Below are positions 33,861 to 46,254 of a DNA stretch of 64,000 bases, one piece after another. The notes under the pieces are model-generated. The model was not told where the DNA came from. It saw nothing but the letters and a program-made list of their open reading frames with translations, and did no database searches. The position numbers were made by a program, and so were the translations under genes. Source of the stretch: Prosopocoilus inquinatus (taxonomy: Eukaryota > Arthropoda > Insecta > Coleoptera > Lucanidae); contig CM069877.1 of NCBI GenBank assembly GCA_036172665.1, forward strand, positions 18,811,001 to 18,875,000, in the 5' to 3' direction. Each line of letters starts with the position of its first letter. Within the stretch, counting starts at the first letter, position 1.

Positions 33861-36470
33861 AATTAAAGTTTTTTGATTTTTGTTTTTTTTGAAGAAATTG
33901 ATTTTGTAGAAACAATTGACTTGCTTCAAAACTGCTACGTAGAAAAACAAAATGAAAAATAAATTGTAAGTAACCCAAATAACAGTTATTAATTTTAATT
34001 ATGTAAGCAGTTTTACAATAAATATTTATTACAACATAAAAACAAAACTATTCTAAAGTAATCAAATTACAGAAAGTTACAATTTAAGATTTCTATTTAT
34101 TCAACAAGCAATTTTCAATACTTTCGATTTTCAATAATCACATTTTTTTTTGGAAAAAAAAACTTTTTCATATTTCTTATAATTTCGAAGTTATTAGACA
34201 TTAAAGAAAACAGCGATTTTCAGTTTTTCTGCGATAACATCGAAACTATTTAGAATTTTCAAATTTTCTTTACGGCCCTTAAATAAGCGCATAAAACTGC
34301 AAAACTTTTCCCACTTAACCAAATCTCTATCTGCATAAATAAGAAACTTACCCGTGGTAGTCTACTCAATCTGGGTGGGACACACTGTATAAGTTTTTTA
34401 ACTGACGTTTAGGCGGCGTTGCAACTGCCGCATTTTTAGCGCTCGTATAGAAAGGCCCTTATTATACAATTTAACTTGAAAAGCCATTGTAAATTAGCAT
34501 TACTCCTAAGAATACAAGGACATAGATTTAACCTTGAACTTAACTGTCAATGTGACGTTTGTGATACAAGTTGCTAATTTTTAAAAGCACTAAAAAATAG
34601 CAATCAACCTCAATGCAATTTTTGGAATAGGCGGCAAGGAATTGAAGCAATTCGCTTTATGTGCGTTCATGGGATTTCAAGGCCAAGTTAGGTTGGGAAA
34701 GATGTGTTTAAAAACGCGTATAAATCGCTTGTTTAAACATACACAAGCGCATTCTTGCGAAGTAAAAATATCGGCCAGTTAATATGCGAGATTTACGGAA
34801 GCGAGATGCGCACTCTTTTGTTTCCGGAGTGAAATATAACCCTCTGCCGATATAATAAAAAGCATGTACTTCTTTTTGAGGTCAGTAGGTAGAATCGAAT
34901 ACTCCTTTGTTGCCTGATTCTTCAGTATTCCAACGAAATCACCTTGTTATTACTGCTTTACATTAAATAATTCCGTCACGTAAAGTAGTAAGTTTAAGTG
35001 GACGTGGAACTTCGGCGTGAAATCAAAGCGCCTCGTTTTTCAGCTTGGATGAAGTAACGAACACATTTCGGGTTGTTTACATTACGTAAACATCGAATCA
35101 TGTACAGCAGAAATGACAATGACGTGACTTACTAAATACGTGGAGCTTCGGCGGTCGTCGTTGCGTGGCGAGCGTAAATTAGAAACAAAAAGGAACACCA
35201 ATCCCAATGATGGAAAACAATTGAAGTCCGGAAGTCAAACACAAATACTTAATAGCGAGTTTTTGTTATCTAAAATGAATCTTGATCGACCTTGCTAAGC
35301 TCATCATCAATGTCAAAATAAAATACGCAGGTGGAAAATTCAGTAAACGATTTATTTTAGAAAGCACTAGGCAATAAAAACAAATCACGTGTTTGAAAAA
35401 AGAAGCTTAACGGATTAGCTGTCAATTAAATGGCTTGGTCGTTACTCATTTGTTTTAAATTTGGCATTAATTTAAATAATCATCTGTCAGCTTAACAGCA
35501 CTTTGTTTTGTTTTAAACTTGAATATGTCACGTGACTAACGATTTGAACTGAAACTTCAGCTTCTTGCCAACTTTGTCGTTTGTTTTTGTTTCAGTAATT
35601 AAGGTCAACGTAATTCGATTGTTTCAAAATTTAACTAGATTAAAAATAGTTGGGTATGGATGGACCCTATTTGAGATATTTAAACTGAAACCCCCAGTTG
35701 AGTTAGACAAAAACTCACGTGGGTGTCCGGAGCTCGATTTTTATAGCAAGTTTAATGATAAAAACCGCATATCGATATCTTGAGCCGTTTACGGGGTGTT
35801 TTTCAAAATTCTGCGATTTCTAGAAAACCTTTCTTGTTTATAAAAATTTTCGATTTCTGTGAAAACTTCTTTGGGGCACTTTTTAACGCAGAATCACATT
35901 TTTCATATCATTTTAATTTCACATTTTTGAAAAGAGTATAAAATTACCTTTTCATAAATTTAAAACACTTGGTATATTAATCAAAAAATTTGCGAGATAG
36001 AGTTTTAAATAATTTTTACAACATTCATGACTGATTGTTTTTGTTTAAAAGTGTCAAATTTGACCCAGCCTGTACAGGGTTTAAATAAGATCTGTTAATC
36101 AGAGGCTGCTGTTCGAACAGGCCTATAATAACCCGAGTCCCACCTGATGACCTAAATTAGGCAACAAACTTACACTCATGGGAAGAAAATTTACTAACAT
36201 ACGAACCACTCATGTCTATTTTCAAGTTAATTTCTTTTTCATGGCCGATTTCTTCGCCGCTTTATCTGAAAGTTAATCTGAACTATCAGTTCAAATGTGA
36301 CACACATTACGTGTACAGACAACTGTATGGCACATTCCAATTGACAGATAAATTGGTGAAGAAATTGGTAATTAACGACAAACATCTTACAATAGCGGAA
36401 AATAAATTTTCCTACAAAAGTAGCTAGTTTTTTCTGGTGGGAATTAAACGTGTTTTTTTTTTAAAAAAAA
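33861..36470. other. Unique DNA without a recognisable gene
   Basis: 34630-35260 is the least repetitive and most GC-balanced stretch of the central window and might be regulatory. One transposon-end remnant (GGGACACACTGTATAA near 34377) and one near 36062 (TGTACAGGGTTT) are seen. Confidence 0.35.
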
Positions 36471-37589
36471 CCTATACATGTGCGAAGCAACTAAGTCATA
36501 TTTTTACAAGAAACTTCTCAAATTGATGTTCATGCATGCGAATTAACTTCAGCTGACAATTACGTCATTTTGACAGCTAAAATGACAATCGCTTGACATA
36601 AAATTTAAATTGTCACAATTTTTTTTTTGTTCTGCTTAGGAAAACAATTGAAGAAGTATTTACATCAAATGATTAGACAACGGACGAAGACGTTATTCAT
36701 TCGTTTCTGTCATAATTTACTAACTGGAAGACGACAAACAATTCATTTCACACAACTTCAACTTTCTGAAGGAAAATAAAGCAAAGTTCGCGAAAACAAA
36801 TGAAAGTGATTATGTCAGTTTTAATGTGATTCTTCTTAATGTTAATCATAAAAAGCCGGCTATGAAAATACGAAAACAATTGCGTCATATTTTAACAAGA
36901 ATTGTCAAACTTTTGACTCTCGAATTGACAAATAAAATTCTCACATTCGGTTAAGTGATTCAAAGTAATCTTTCGAACGTTATTCATTTATTTTGAGCGC
37001 GCGAATTAACTTCAAATAATCAAGTAAATACGTCAACACGACAGCTAAAATGTCAATAGCTTGACTTATTTAAAAAGTAGCATTGTCACAAAATTTGACA
37101 TTTCTTTTTGAGTTAAGAGGCCAGACAAAAAATTTTTACGTTATTCATTTATTTTTCTTGAGTTAGATACCAACTTGATATTTAGTTAGACTTGTAGTAA
37201 GTTGAAGTAAAGAAGCAATTAATTTCAAAACTTACAAATACAACTTTAACTTTTTTAAAAAAAGAAATTTTACTTGTTCAGTTGAAAATATATGTATGGT
37301 TTCCTTTGAATATTCACTTTAGCTCAGATTATAAGCGAAATACTGCAATTATTTGACAACTGTCATCTGTCAAACGTCAATATTGACGTATAGGAAGTGA
37401 GTTCTCTTTTGCTCCACCTTCTTCTCCCAAAATGAAGATTTCATTGGAACACTTTTTGATACGCCCACCGCCGTAAAAACAAATGAAAAATTTCAATCAT
37501 ATTTGATAAATGAAATGTTGAGATTAGATCCAAATAATTTAACTATCAATTTTAGACAGTCAATCATTTCTTTTGTTTTAAATTATTCG
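36471..37589. repeat. TGTCAA/GACAGCTAAAATG-rich degenerate repeat
   Basis: GACAGCTAAAATGWCAAT occurs at about 36572 and 37040, each beside GACTT and GTCACAA blocks, about 470 bases apart. The second half (37020-37560) is duplicated at 44810-45260. Confidence 0.55.
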
Positions 37590-38650
37590 CCGACTGATAA
37601 GCGGAACGTTGTGCAATTGTTTCCAAGGTGTCAATATTGCCATAGGCCGAGTTAAGTGAACGGTCAAATTGCACAAAATCGTCAAGTCAACGGTCCAACT
37701 AAACCCTCTAACCAATCACCAATTGAGAAAAGTGATCACGTGGTTTGGTCTGACCACTTCGACCGTTCACTTACCGCAACCACAGGCAAAACTCTGAATC
37801 TCACTTTTCTTTTATAACGATCTGTCAACTTAATCATATAATTTTATCGAAATCACAAATCTTGGCCTCAAAGCTGAAACGTTATTCAATTGTTTCAGCC
37901 ACGCCACTGTAGCCACACACAAAATTTCGACTCATTTTCGTTGATTAAACAGCTGGATACCAACTTGATTAACAATGTCATCGAAATCTATCACAGCCTA
38001 CTCTAATTTACATTTAATTTTAAAATCTTCGCGACATTTTTACGGACTTTATTCCAAAATAAATGTGAACACGCCTGACTCTAAAAATCTGTTTTTTAAT
38101 TCTTTTTTCCTCAAATACTTCCAAATAAATAACTATCAACTTTATGTGGTCATTCATTTGTTTTGATTTAAATTAACCACCAGCTGAATTCAATTATTTT
38201 CGTGGTGCCAACGTTGCCACAGGAAAAAATTTTAATTTAATTTTAAATTAGTTAGGAACTCGATAAAACAATTGTATCAAATTCATAGTCACACGCCACT
38301 GTAAACTAATTCACTTTGAATTTAATAATAATTTATAGTGATTTTGATGAATTAAAAAAACTTAATGCACTTATTTCAAAATAAAATGCGCCATGCTCTT
38401 GACCACTGAAATGTTGTTCAATTGTTTCCGAAGATGCTAATGTTGCTACATGTAAAACAGTGACAATCATTTTCATAGATAAACAATTGCCAACCTGACT
38501 AAGTAATTCAATACAAAATCAGTGTTGGTCTCGACTTAAACTTTTTTTTTTTTTAGGAAAACAAATAAAATAAACAATTTTATCAAAATTAATACTTTCC
38601 GGTCATTTTCATCTGTTCACTTATTTCAAAATAAAGCGTACCATGGCCTA
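37590..38650 (+). repeat. Degenerate tandem repeat, 230-300 base units
   Basis: Four diverged units start with CTGAAACGTTATTCAATTGT-like sequence (37600, 37873, 38178, 38407), followed by GATGCCAATGTTGCCACA-type sequence and CAAAACT...TCATTTTC. Unit lengths are about 275, 305 and 230 bases. Confidence 0.7.
37652..37773. mobile_element. MITE family J, copy 1
   Basis: TTAAGTGAACGGTC at the left and GACCGTTCACTTA at the right, with GAGAAAAGTGATCACGTGG inside. Inserted in the tandem array. A partner lies at 63543-63632. Confidence 0.7.
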
Positions 38651-38660
38651 CTCTGGAAAG

Positions 38661-39230
38661 TATTTATAACAGAAATAATTTCAAAGTGTCTTTAAAATTC
38701 TTTTCTCGAAAGTTTCGTCGCTGTGAAGGGTGTGAGAGCCTGCAGATTCATTCTCAAGTTCGGGTGTGTGTGTGTACCACCTGTTGCTCGGCTGTATCAA
38801 ATTACGCCCTCCTCAAAGGGCGGCAGAGGGGTGGGACGGGGGTGCAAATTCGGATTCGTTTTCTGGTGGGAGCGCGCAGTGATCTCGGATAAAATACCTT
38901 TATAGATAAAGGTCTATTTTTGCGACGGTTTTAATCTGCGATCGACAACAAATTCTCCTTTATCTGTCACCTGATAATTGCAATGTCAATTTGGACGACA
39001 TCCGGAGAAAAGGACAGAGAGAGAGAGCACATGCTGTTAACAGAATTTGCAAATACATGCATTCGGATTTCTGAAAATAATACACCTTCAATAATAAATG
39101 ATACGGTACATAGAAGATGCCTTCATATGTTTCGTTTCGCGGTTTTCTTGCGATGTTGCGAAGCTGTCATGCAAATCTCGCCGACTTCATTATACATTCA
39201 CCTCAAAACATGAGCAAATTCAACACAAAC
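38661..39230. other. GC-rich unique island
   Basis: 38700-38895 is the most GC-rich patch of the window, with a (GT)n run, the E-box CACCTG and GGGCGG. Frames are open on the plus strand but show no known domain. It resembles a promoter or enhancer core more than a coding exon. Confidence 0.35.
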
Positions 39231-40165
39231 ACTTTAGTAGTAGACACGAGAGAATTTGAATTGCAATGAGCAAACAGAAATGTGCCGTCAGTATGGCACC
39301 GTTCCCAACTGATCTTCCACTTATCAATCACATACACGCATTTGCTCTAACCACTTACAAAAAAAAAAAACACAAGCACAAACGTGAAAGTCATTTGGAA
39401 ATGCTATCAGATGCTTAAAACTTTAAAAAAATAAATGATAAACAAAAGACTTGGGGGTTAAGCTAGTAATTCCGTTTCGGCGCTTTCTTTATGGACACGT
39501 AAACAGAAGCAGAGAAAAAAACAAAATCGAAAATTTACACTTTTTATTAGTCCAAAACCAAGTTCATTAAAACAACCAATGTGGTGTAGCTAAAGTTTAG
39601 ATTTTCTCTAAATTTTTTATTTCAATATTTTCTTCAGAATTTTGAAGCCTTTTCTGGACGTATTAGAAAAACAGAAAACAAAAGAAAAAAAAAAGAAAAA
39701 GAAAAAGAAAAAAAGAAAAAGATAAAATGAACTGAGGAGATGTAAAACTTATTTACTGTCACAGAGAAAAAGTAAGATAGAAGAATTAAGATTTACGCCA
39801 ATTTCTGTCTGGTGGTTTTCTTTGGAAACACGTAACTAAAAGCAATTAAGAGGAAAAAAACAAACAAAATTATTAAAAACAAAAAAATAGAAGAACGATA
39901 GTAAAAAAAAAGATGAAATTAATTGATAGTAGAAATTGCCAGAGGGCTGGTTACCTACCTTTGCAAAGTGAGCGTTGGTTACCGTCTCGCAGTTGCGACA
40001 TAAATACGAAAAATAAAAATAATATACAAGAAAAATTACAAACGTTCATTTTCTTAAAAATCTTAGGGCTCCAAGGAAGTACGAAATGGGTATTCTATCA
40101 AAATACTTTCTTAACCAAAGTTGCCTAGGATCGTATTCTGCACAATCTAAAATTAGTTTCAACTA
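39231..40165. other. A-rich low-complexity DNA
   Basis: Includes (AAAAG)n at 39688-39722. No gene is visible. Confidence 0.6.
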
Positions 40166-41005
40166 TACAGGGTGTTTCTTTATTAAATTACACATCAAAG
40201 TTATGATTTTTTTTAATTGAACCCTATATATTTTATTACATATTTGGACAGAACTTAAAGAGCTGATGAAAATTATATAATAACTTATTAACGTATTTTC
40301 AGCACTTTTCGAGTTATTTCTTGCTTTCTGTAAGACACCATCCAAATTAGGGACGCGTAAATAATATCGTTTTTTTCAAAAACCAGTTCTTCCACTATAA
40401 AAAAAAAACTGGTTGTAACCCGGTATTTTAGATATTAGTTTTAAACCGAAAAACCGATTTCTAAATCTTGGAACTGACTACCGGTTTTTTCGTGCCATAA
40501 TAGTCGGTGGTTTTGCAATAACTTTTGCTATTTTGCTCGACTGGTAAGCCGTAATGACTAGGGCTCCTACCTTTGCCTTTATTTTAATCGATTTTTTATT
40601 CTTCCAAGCGTGCGCTGTGAATAAGTCAAAGTGACACCCAATGACGTTGAAAAGGTCTGCTTTCTTTCTCCAAACATTTTTGAACTAGTTTTCCCATGTT
40701 TAATTTTTTTCCTTAAATTTCGTTAATTCAAGAATTGGTTAATTCGGTTATTTCCGATTAATTAATCTAATCCAGTTAAACCTGTTAAAAAATAAACCGG
40801 TAAACCGAAAACCGATTTTTTTTTCAAACATCCGCCTGAAGGTTATCTTAAATGATAGTAGGTTGAAATCTGAAACAAACACTTCGAAGCAACTGTACTT
40901 TCAACCATTTACCAATTCTGAAAGCCATATCGCCATTAACAAAAGTAGGGCTCGTTTCAAGAATTGTAAAATTACTCTGTTATTTTAAATGGAACACCCT
41001 GCATT
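40166..41005. repeat. Possible TA-type element with ACAGGGTGTT ends
   Basis: ACAGGGTGTTTCTTTA at the left against TAAATGGAACACCCTG at the right (roughly inverted). The interior from 40350 carries a TAGGGACGCGTAAATA terminus and many AAACCGG/CCGGTTT motifs, looking like a nested hAT-type end. Confidence 0.45.
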
Positions 41006-41038
41006 TTATTACACGAATGAATTTGAAGCAAACATTAA

Positions 41039-41764
41039 CAGTGTTTCCCGAAAGTAACGGATAAATTCTATAAAATGGCTAAGAAAAATATTTCGTAAAA
41101 ATGCTCACACAGGTCGATTTTAATTTTTAAAACATCATTTGAGGATGTAATTTTCAACCCCCAACCCTCATCCCCTAAGCGGTAACAACCTCAACTTTAA
41201 ACATTCAAATAGCAAAGTGCTCCTTGAGATACCTCATTTAACAGCATTTTTTTATGCTGATTACAACAAGCAAAACTTTTTCAAAGTCAGTTGATAAATA
41301 AAACTAAATAAATAAATAAATAACGGCTTCACTTTTGGTATCTAATCGTTAAAACAAATGACAAACACTGCACCATGTAATGTCAATAAATTCTATTTGA
41401 TATTTAACAACTTACAATTGTTTTTATCAATTATTGCTAGAACCGTAATAATGCCTGCTCGAAAATTCGCCCTTTTATGTCAATATATTTTTCTCGGTTA
41501 TTTATCAATCGATTTTGAAAAAAAAGTTTTATTTGTTGTATTTAGAATTAAAAATGTTGTTAAACGAGGTATCACAAGGAGTACGTTGCTATTTGAATTT
41601 TTAAAGTTGGGGTTGTTATCGCCTAGGGGATGAAAGGTGGGGGGTTGAAAGTTATATCCTAAAATGATTATGTAAAAATAAAAATCAACCTGTCTGAGCA
41701 TTTTTATGAAACATTTTTCTTAACCATTTTATAGAATTTATCAGTTACTTTTGATAAACACTAT
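41039..41764. mobile_element. Foldback element with 240-base arms
   Basis: The left arm starts AGTGTTTCCCGAAAGTAAC and the right arm ends with the diverged reverse complement (GTTACTTTTGATAAACACT). Long matching blocks include TAAATTCTATAAAATGG/CCATTTTATAGAATTTA. The 250-base centre is unique, with a short (AATA)n run at 41303-41322. Confidence 0.8.
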
Positions 41765-42028
41765 ATATGAAGTATTCAATTGGAAAATTCATCAAGTAGC
41801 GCCTTCGTTTTTTTTTGTAAGATTGTGAAACACGTTTTAAAGTAGAGTAATTTTTTGACGTTGCAGCGTTCTCGGAAACAATTTCGAAATTACTTTCACA
41901 AAGACATCTTCAAATTTGTGTCCGCAAAAATAACCGCTTTTAAAACCGACATTTGAGTTGTCAAAACTCATGTTCTTGTTCTACGTAGATATAATTGAAA
42001 TTAACCTTGCCCACAATAATTTTTATAT

Positions 42029-42072
42029 CCGTAGATACGTATTTCGGCAGCTAAGCTGCCATCTTCAGTACG
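42029..42072 (-). ncRNA. Hammerhead-like motif, minus-strand copy
   Basis: Minus strand: CTGAAGA (42068-42062), T, hairpin GGCAG/CTGCC, GAAA (42045-42042), then the palindrome TACGTA and a TC before TACGG, which pairs with CGTA just upstream of the core. One base more than the canonical hammerhead lies between the core and stem II. Confidence 0.4.
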
Positions 42073-42179
42073 CTAACAACTTAAAAACACTAAAAAATGT
42101 TTAAAAACAACCTAATCACACTGACAAAATCATAAAAATTTTAAACCTAATAAACCTAACAGTGCTTTTAAGTTGTTAG

Positions 42180-42222
42180 CGTACTGAAGATGGCAGATTA
42201 GCTGCCGAAATACGTATCTACG
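42180..42222 (+). ncRNA. Hammerhead-like motif, plus-strand copy
   Basis: Stem I CGTA (42180-42183) pairs with TACG (42219-42222). Core CTGAAGA is at 42184-42190, with an extra T at 42191. Stem II GGCAG pairs with CTGCC (42192-42196 and 42202-42206). GAAA is at 42207-42210. A short self-complementary stem III (ATACGTAT) ends in TC at 42217-42218, where a type I hammerhead would cleave. Such tiny stem III motifs are known to act as dimers. Confidence 0.45.
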
Positions 42223-43864
42223 GATATAAAAATTATTATGGGCGGAGGTTAATTTTAATTATCTCTTAAACCACAGTCTCCTTTACTATTTTAGTCTACG
42301 TAGATATATAAGAAATATGTAGGTAATTATAAAACATACCTTCACTGCTTATTTTTGTGTTCTTTCTTATCCCTACTCTTATGAAGCAGTTTTAAACCGT
42401 CCTTAAACAGAACGAATACGGTTCAAAAACAATATGCTGTGACGTCACTGTTTCAACGCAAAAATGCTTATGTTTCAAAGAATACTAAAATGTTTTGAAA
42501 TAATTTAGGGCTAAAAAACACCTTAGATTTTGACGAAATGTCGCTCTAGGTTTACCAATTTACGCTGTGTTCACAATTATAATTTCAAATGCAACATGGG
42601 CATGTAACCGTATCTTTTCATTCACGATTTTCAACATATCATGCGTTTGATAAATGTCTTGTGTTAGCAAAATTGACATGACAGCGGGCAAACTTTTACG
42701 ATTAAAGATGACTTTATAGATAACATTTCGAAAAAGTGAAAGCTTCAGATTTAACAATCTTAAGGCTTTAGTAAAATTTATTAATTCGTCTTTCATCAAT
42801 ACCATTTTGAGAAAAAATAATTACAGGAAACTGTTTTTTGTCTATTTTTTGCTTTCAACTGTATTTCGGCTTATAAACCACGATGAATTTTGTCGCAAAA
42901 TTCAGATTTATTTCAGTTGGTAACCTTGTGAAGGTCGACAACGTTTTGACGGAAGCGTAATATCAATATTTATTTACTTTAAATCACACCAACTAATTAA
43001 TAGTATTTATTTTTCATATTTGAAATTTATTTAAATAAAACCGTACAGTTTCATGTAGTCAATTTTAATTTTTGACTTTAAATTACAGTAAGGTCAGCTT
43101 AATACAGATGAAGCACGGTTAACAATCATAATTATTCTTGCTAGTCTCGATTAATACACTTTGACTAGTGTCCGACTGAATCCGATTTTCTCGCAGAAAC
43201 CCAAACCGAATTTCGGTCATTATCTCAGTTTTGGCCGAAACCGAATCTTATTCCAAGGAAATTAGATATAGTTTTACTAAAATTTATATTAATAGTTTTA
43301 TTTATTAATAACTGAAATTAAACAAACTTATACTGTAAGACAAAAACAAAAACAATTTAAAGTTTTCCTTTGTTCCATATTTTACAAAAATCAAAACAGA
43401 ATATTTTTCAGCTGTAGTTCATAGACAAAATTCAAGTGTGTATCTTATTAAAATTGGGAAGTTTTAAACAGATTTTTAATTGGGATCGGTCACATTTCAA
43501 ATATACGGTCAAATATGATATAATACAGCTTTAATTCACCGTTGAAATTGACATTGAAGCTGATAAAACTGAGCATTATTATTATTTGATATCCAAAAAT
43601 TAGTCAAGTTTGACCCTTTGGGGTGAAGGTTGACACAATTTTGGCAAATGGAGAGGGCCAACTTCTGACTTTTTAAAACACAATAACGCCCGCTTAATCT
43701 TAACAACTCATTAAATTATTTAAACTGGTATTTAAATTATAAAAGTTATTTAATGGGTAACTCTGTGATGATTAAGAATTTGAGAGGCCCCGCATGTCAA
43801 CTTTTCTGTGACTTTAAAATAGAACCGGCTTATATAACAATTTAATCAAACTTATCTCTATCCA

Positions 43865-44800
43865 TAATGTTCTCGTTAAGCCGGTATTCTTCTTTAAAGT
43901 TCTTAGAGAAGGTTATTTTTTCTTATAACAAAGGAACGCCTGAACCGGTTTGGATGAAATTTGGTATGAGGTTCCACAAAAAGGTAAGTCACATTTACAG
44001 GTTGTTTTAGTTACTTGAAGTTAACCGCTAGTGTGAGAAACAAGATTGCCGGAACACATATTTTACTACAACTGTTTTGAGGTTAGGAAGATAATTTTAG
44101 TTAATATTTTTTTAGAAAGAAGCACTCGGTAGGAAACTTCGTGTCTCTGTAACTTTTGATATTTCTTACGATTTAGTCACAAAATAAGAAAGTCTAAATG
44201 GTTGCAGAGTTACTTATAGAAAACGGGTATGCCCTAGTGACTATTAAGTGTATAACTAATTTATTTTCGGACAGAGTTAATCATTAGTGACCTCTTATGT
44301 ATCTCTGCCAACTTTGCTGTCTACCACTGTTTCTCACACTAGCGGTTAAGTGCAAGTAACTAAAACTACCAGTTAATATGACTTACCTTCTTGTGGAACC
44401 ACATACCAAATTTAACCCAAATCGGTTCGGACGTTCCTTTATTATAAGAAAGATTAACTTTCTCTTCAAGAACTTTAAAGAAGAATATGTCCACGGAATT
44501 TAGAAATAGCCTGTATATGGTAGATGTTAAATCAAACGTAAGAAAGATCGAAAGTTACAAAGACACGAAAGTTTTTTATCGAATGCTTCTTCCTAAAAAT
44601 TTATTTACTAAAGTTATCCTCCTAACCTCAAAAAAGTTATAGTAAGATATGAGGTGGGGAAGCCGTGTTTTTCACGCTAGGGGTTCACTGTGAGTAACTA
44701 AAACCACCTGTAAATGTGACTTACCTTCTTGTGGGACCTCATACCAAATCTCATCCAAATCGGTTCAGGCGTTATTTTGTTATAAGAACAATTAACTTTT
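43865..44800. repeat. Dispersed repeat family D, copies 2-4
   Basis: 43865-44320 is an inverted near-full copy of 3042-3605. It abuts 44329-44535 (plus, lacking an internal stretch present at 3481-3555) and 44536-44800 (plus). The CTAGCGGTTAA core is head to head between copies 2 and 3. Confidence 0.75.
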
Positions 44801-44809
44801 TGACTTCTA

Positions 44810-45690
44810 AAATTCAAGTAAATACATCAACATGACAGCTAGAAGGTCAAATCCTTGACTTGAAAAAATGAATGTTGGTCAGAAGCAAAATTTGACATTT
44901 TTTGGATTTAGACCTTTAGACCCCAGAAAGAAAATTTTAACGTTAATTAGTTTTTTTTTGGATTCGATACCAACTTGATCTATAAATATACTTCTAGTAA
45001 CTTGAAGTAAATTAATTTCGAAACTTGCAACAAGTTTAACTTTTTTTAAGAAAACAAATATTACATATTCAGTTGAAAATACATCAAATTTCCTTTAAAT
45101 TTTCATTTTAGGTCAATATTGACGTTTAGGAAATCATGTCCCTTTCGCTCTTCTCTCAAAAAATTAAAACCAACTTCATGAACATTTCACCTGAACACTT
45201 TTTGATAAGTCATAAAAGCAAATTTCGACCATATTTGATAAATGAAGCGTCGAGATTAGATCCAAATAATTTTTTTGTTATATTTTAAATTATTGTCTCC
45301 AAGGTGCCGTTGTTGCCACAGGCAAAACTTTGAATCTCATTTTTTTAATAACCATCTGTCAACTTGATCAATTTTGTAGAAATCACAGACCTTGACTACT
45401 GAAACGTTATTCAACTATTGTTTCAATGATGCCAATGGCGCCACACGCAAAACTTCGATACACATTTTCTTTAAATAAAGAGCTTGACAGCTGAACTCAC
45501 TTATTTTCGTGACGCCAACTTTTCCACACGAAAAATTTTAAATCTAATTTTAATTCGGTTAGGAACTCGATAAAACAATTTTTTCAAAATTATCACTCTA
45601 ATTCACTTTGAATTTAGCAATAATGTGACGTGATTTTGACGAGTTTAAAAAACTTAATGCACTTATTTCAAAATAAAATGCACCATGGTC
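44810..45690 (+). repeat. Segmental duplicate of 37020-38660
   Basis: Collinear blocks: AAGTAAATAC.TCAACA.GAC near 44812/37022, the GAATCTCATTTTT block near 45332 (counterpart GAATCTCACTTTTC near 37795), TGAAACGTTATTCAA near 45400/37876, TTAGGAACTCGATAAAACAA near 45555/38250, and AAAATAAAATGC.CCATG near 45670/38380. The 44.8 kb copy is shorter and lacks the MITE at 37652-37773. Confidence 0.75.
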
Positions 45691-46045
45691 AGTCTTATTT
45701 AAACCGGTATTTAAATTATAAAAATTATTTAAATTGGCAACCTTGCGATGATTAAGAATTTGACAGGCTTCGCACGTCTATTATTCTGTGACTTTAAGGG
45801 CCAATTTCATAATTTGACTTTAAATGTAAAGTTACTCTAACCTGAAAAAAAACATTTGCTTGCTTATTCTTAAAGTGACTGTAAATTAAAGCTTTCTTGA
45901 AGTCTGATTTTGAAAACGGCCATAAAAGAGAGTAACGCCAGCTTAATATGATCTTAACATCTGAGGTTTATTTAAGTTGGCAGTACTGTCTTTACTGTCT
46001 ATTAGGACTTTTTGACAAAATCAGATCGGGAACTTTTTTTGATTT

Positions 46046-46178
46046 AGGCCCGATTTTTTCCCCTCCTAATAAATTTATTAGCCAAGTAATGTCCCTGGAA
46101 ACCATTGTATCCATAATGATTTCCTACGATATTATATGGCAGATAAATTTATCAGGGGGTGAAGAAATCAGACATTAT
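46046..46178. mobile_element. MITE family E, copy 2
   Basis: CCCGATTTTTTCCCCTCCT at the left against GGGGGTGAAGAAATCAG at the right. The interior has CTGGAAACCATTGTATCC. Partner of 5407-5530. Confidence 0.65.
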
Positions 46179-46254
46179 ACACATAAATTACAGTTTGAAA
46201 TGTAAATTCAGATTTATTTCAGTTGGTAGTCTTGTGCGAGTTAACACAGTTTTG

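Larger units (their letters stand above)
41994..42294. mobile_element. Palindromic element with two hammerhead-like motifs and 14-bp direct flanks
   Basis: The inverted arms (about 41994-42105 and 42155-42264) are nearly identical. Direct repeat TCTACGTAGATATA flanks the element at 41980-41993 and 42295-42308. The right side has a 30-base tail (42265-42294) outside the arm. Long flanking duplications are more typical of retroposition than of cut-and-paste MITEs. Confidence 0.75.
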
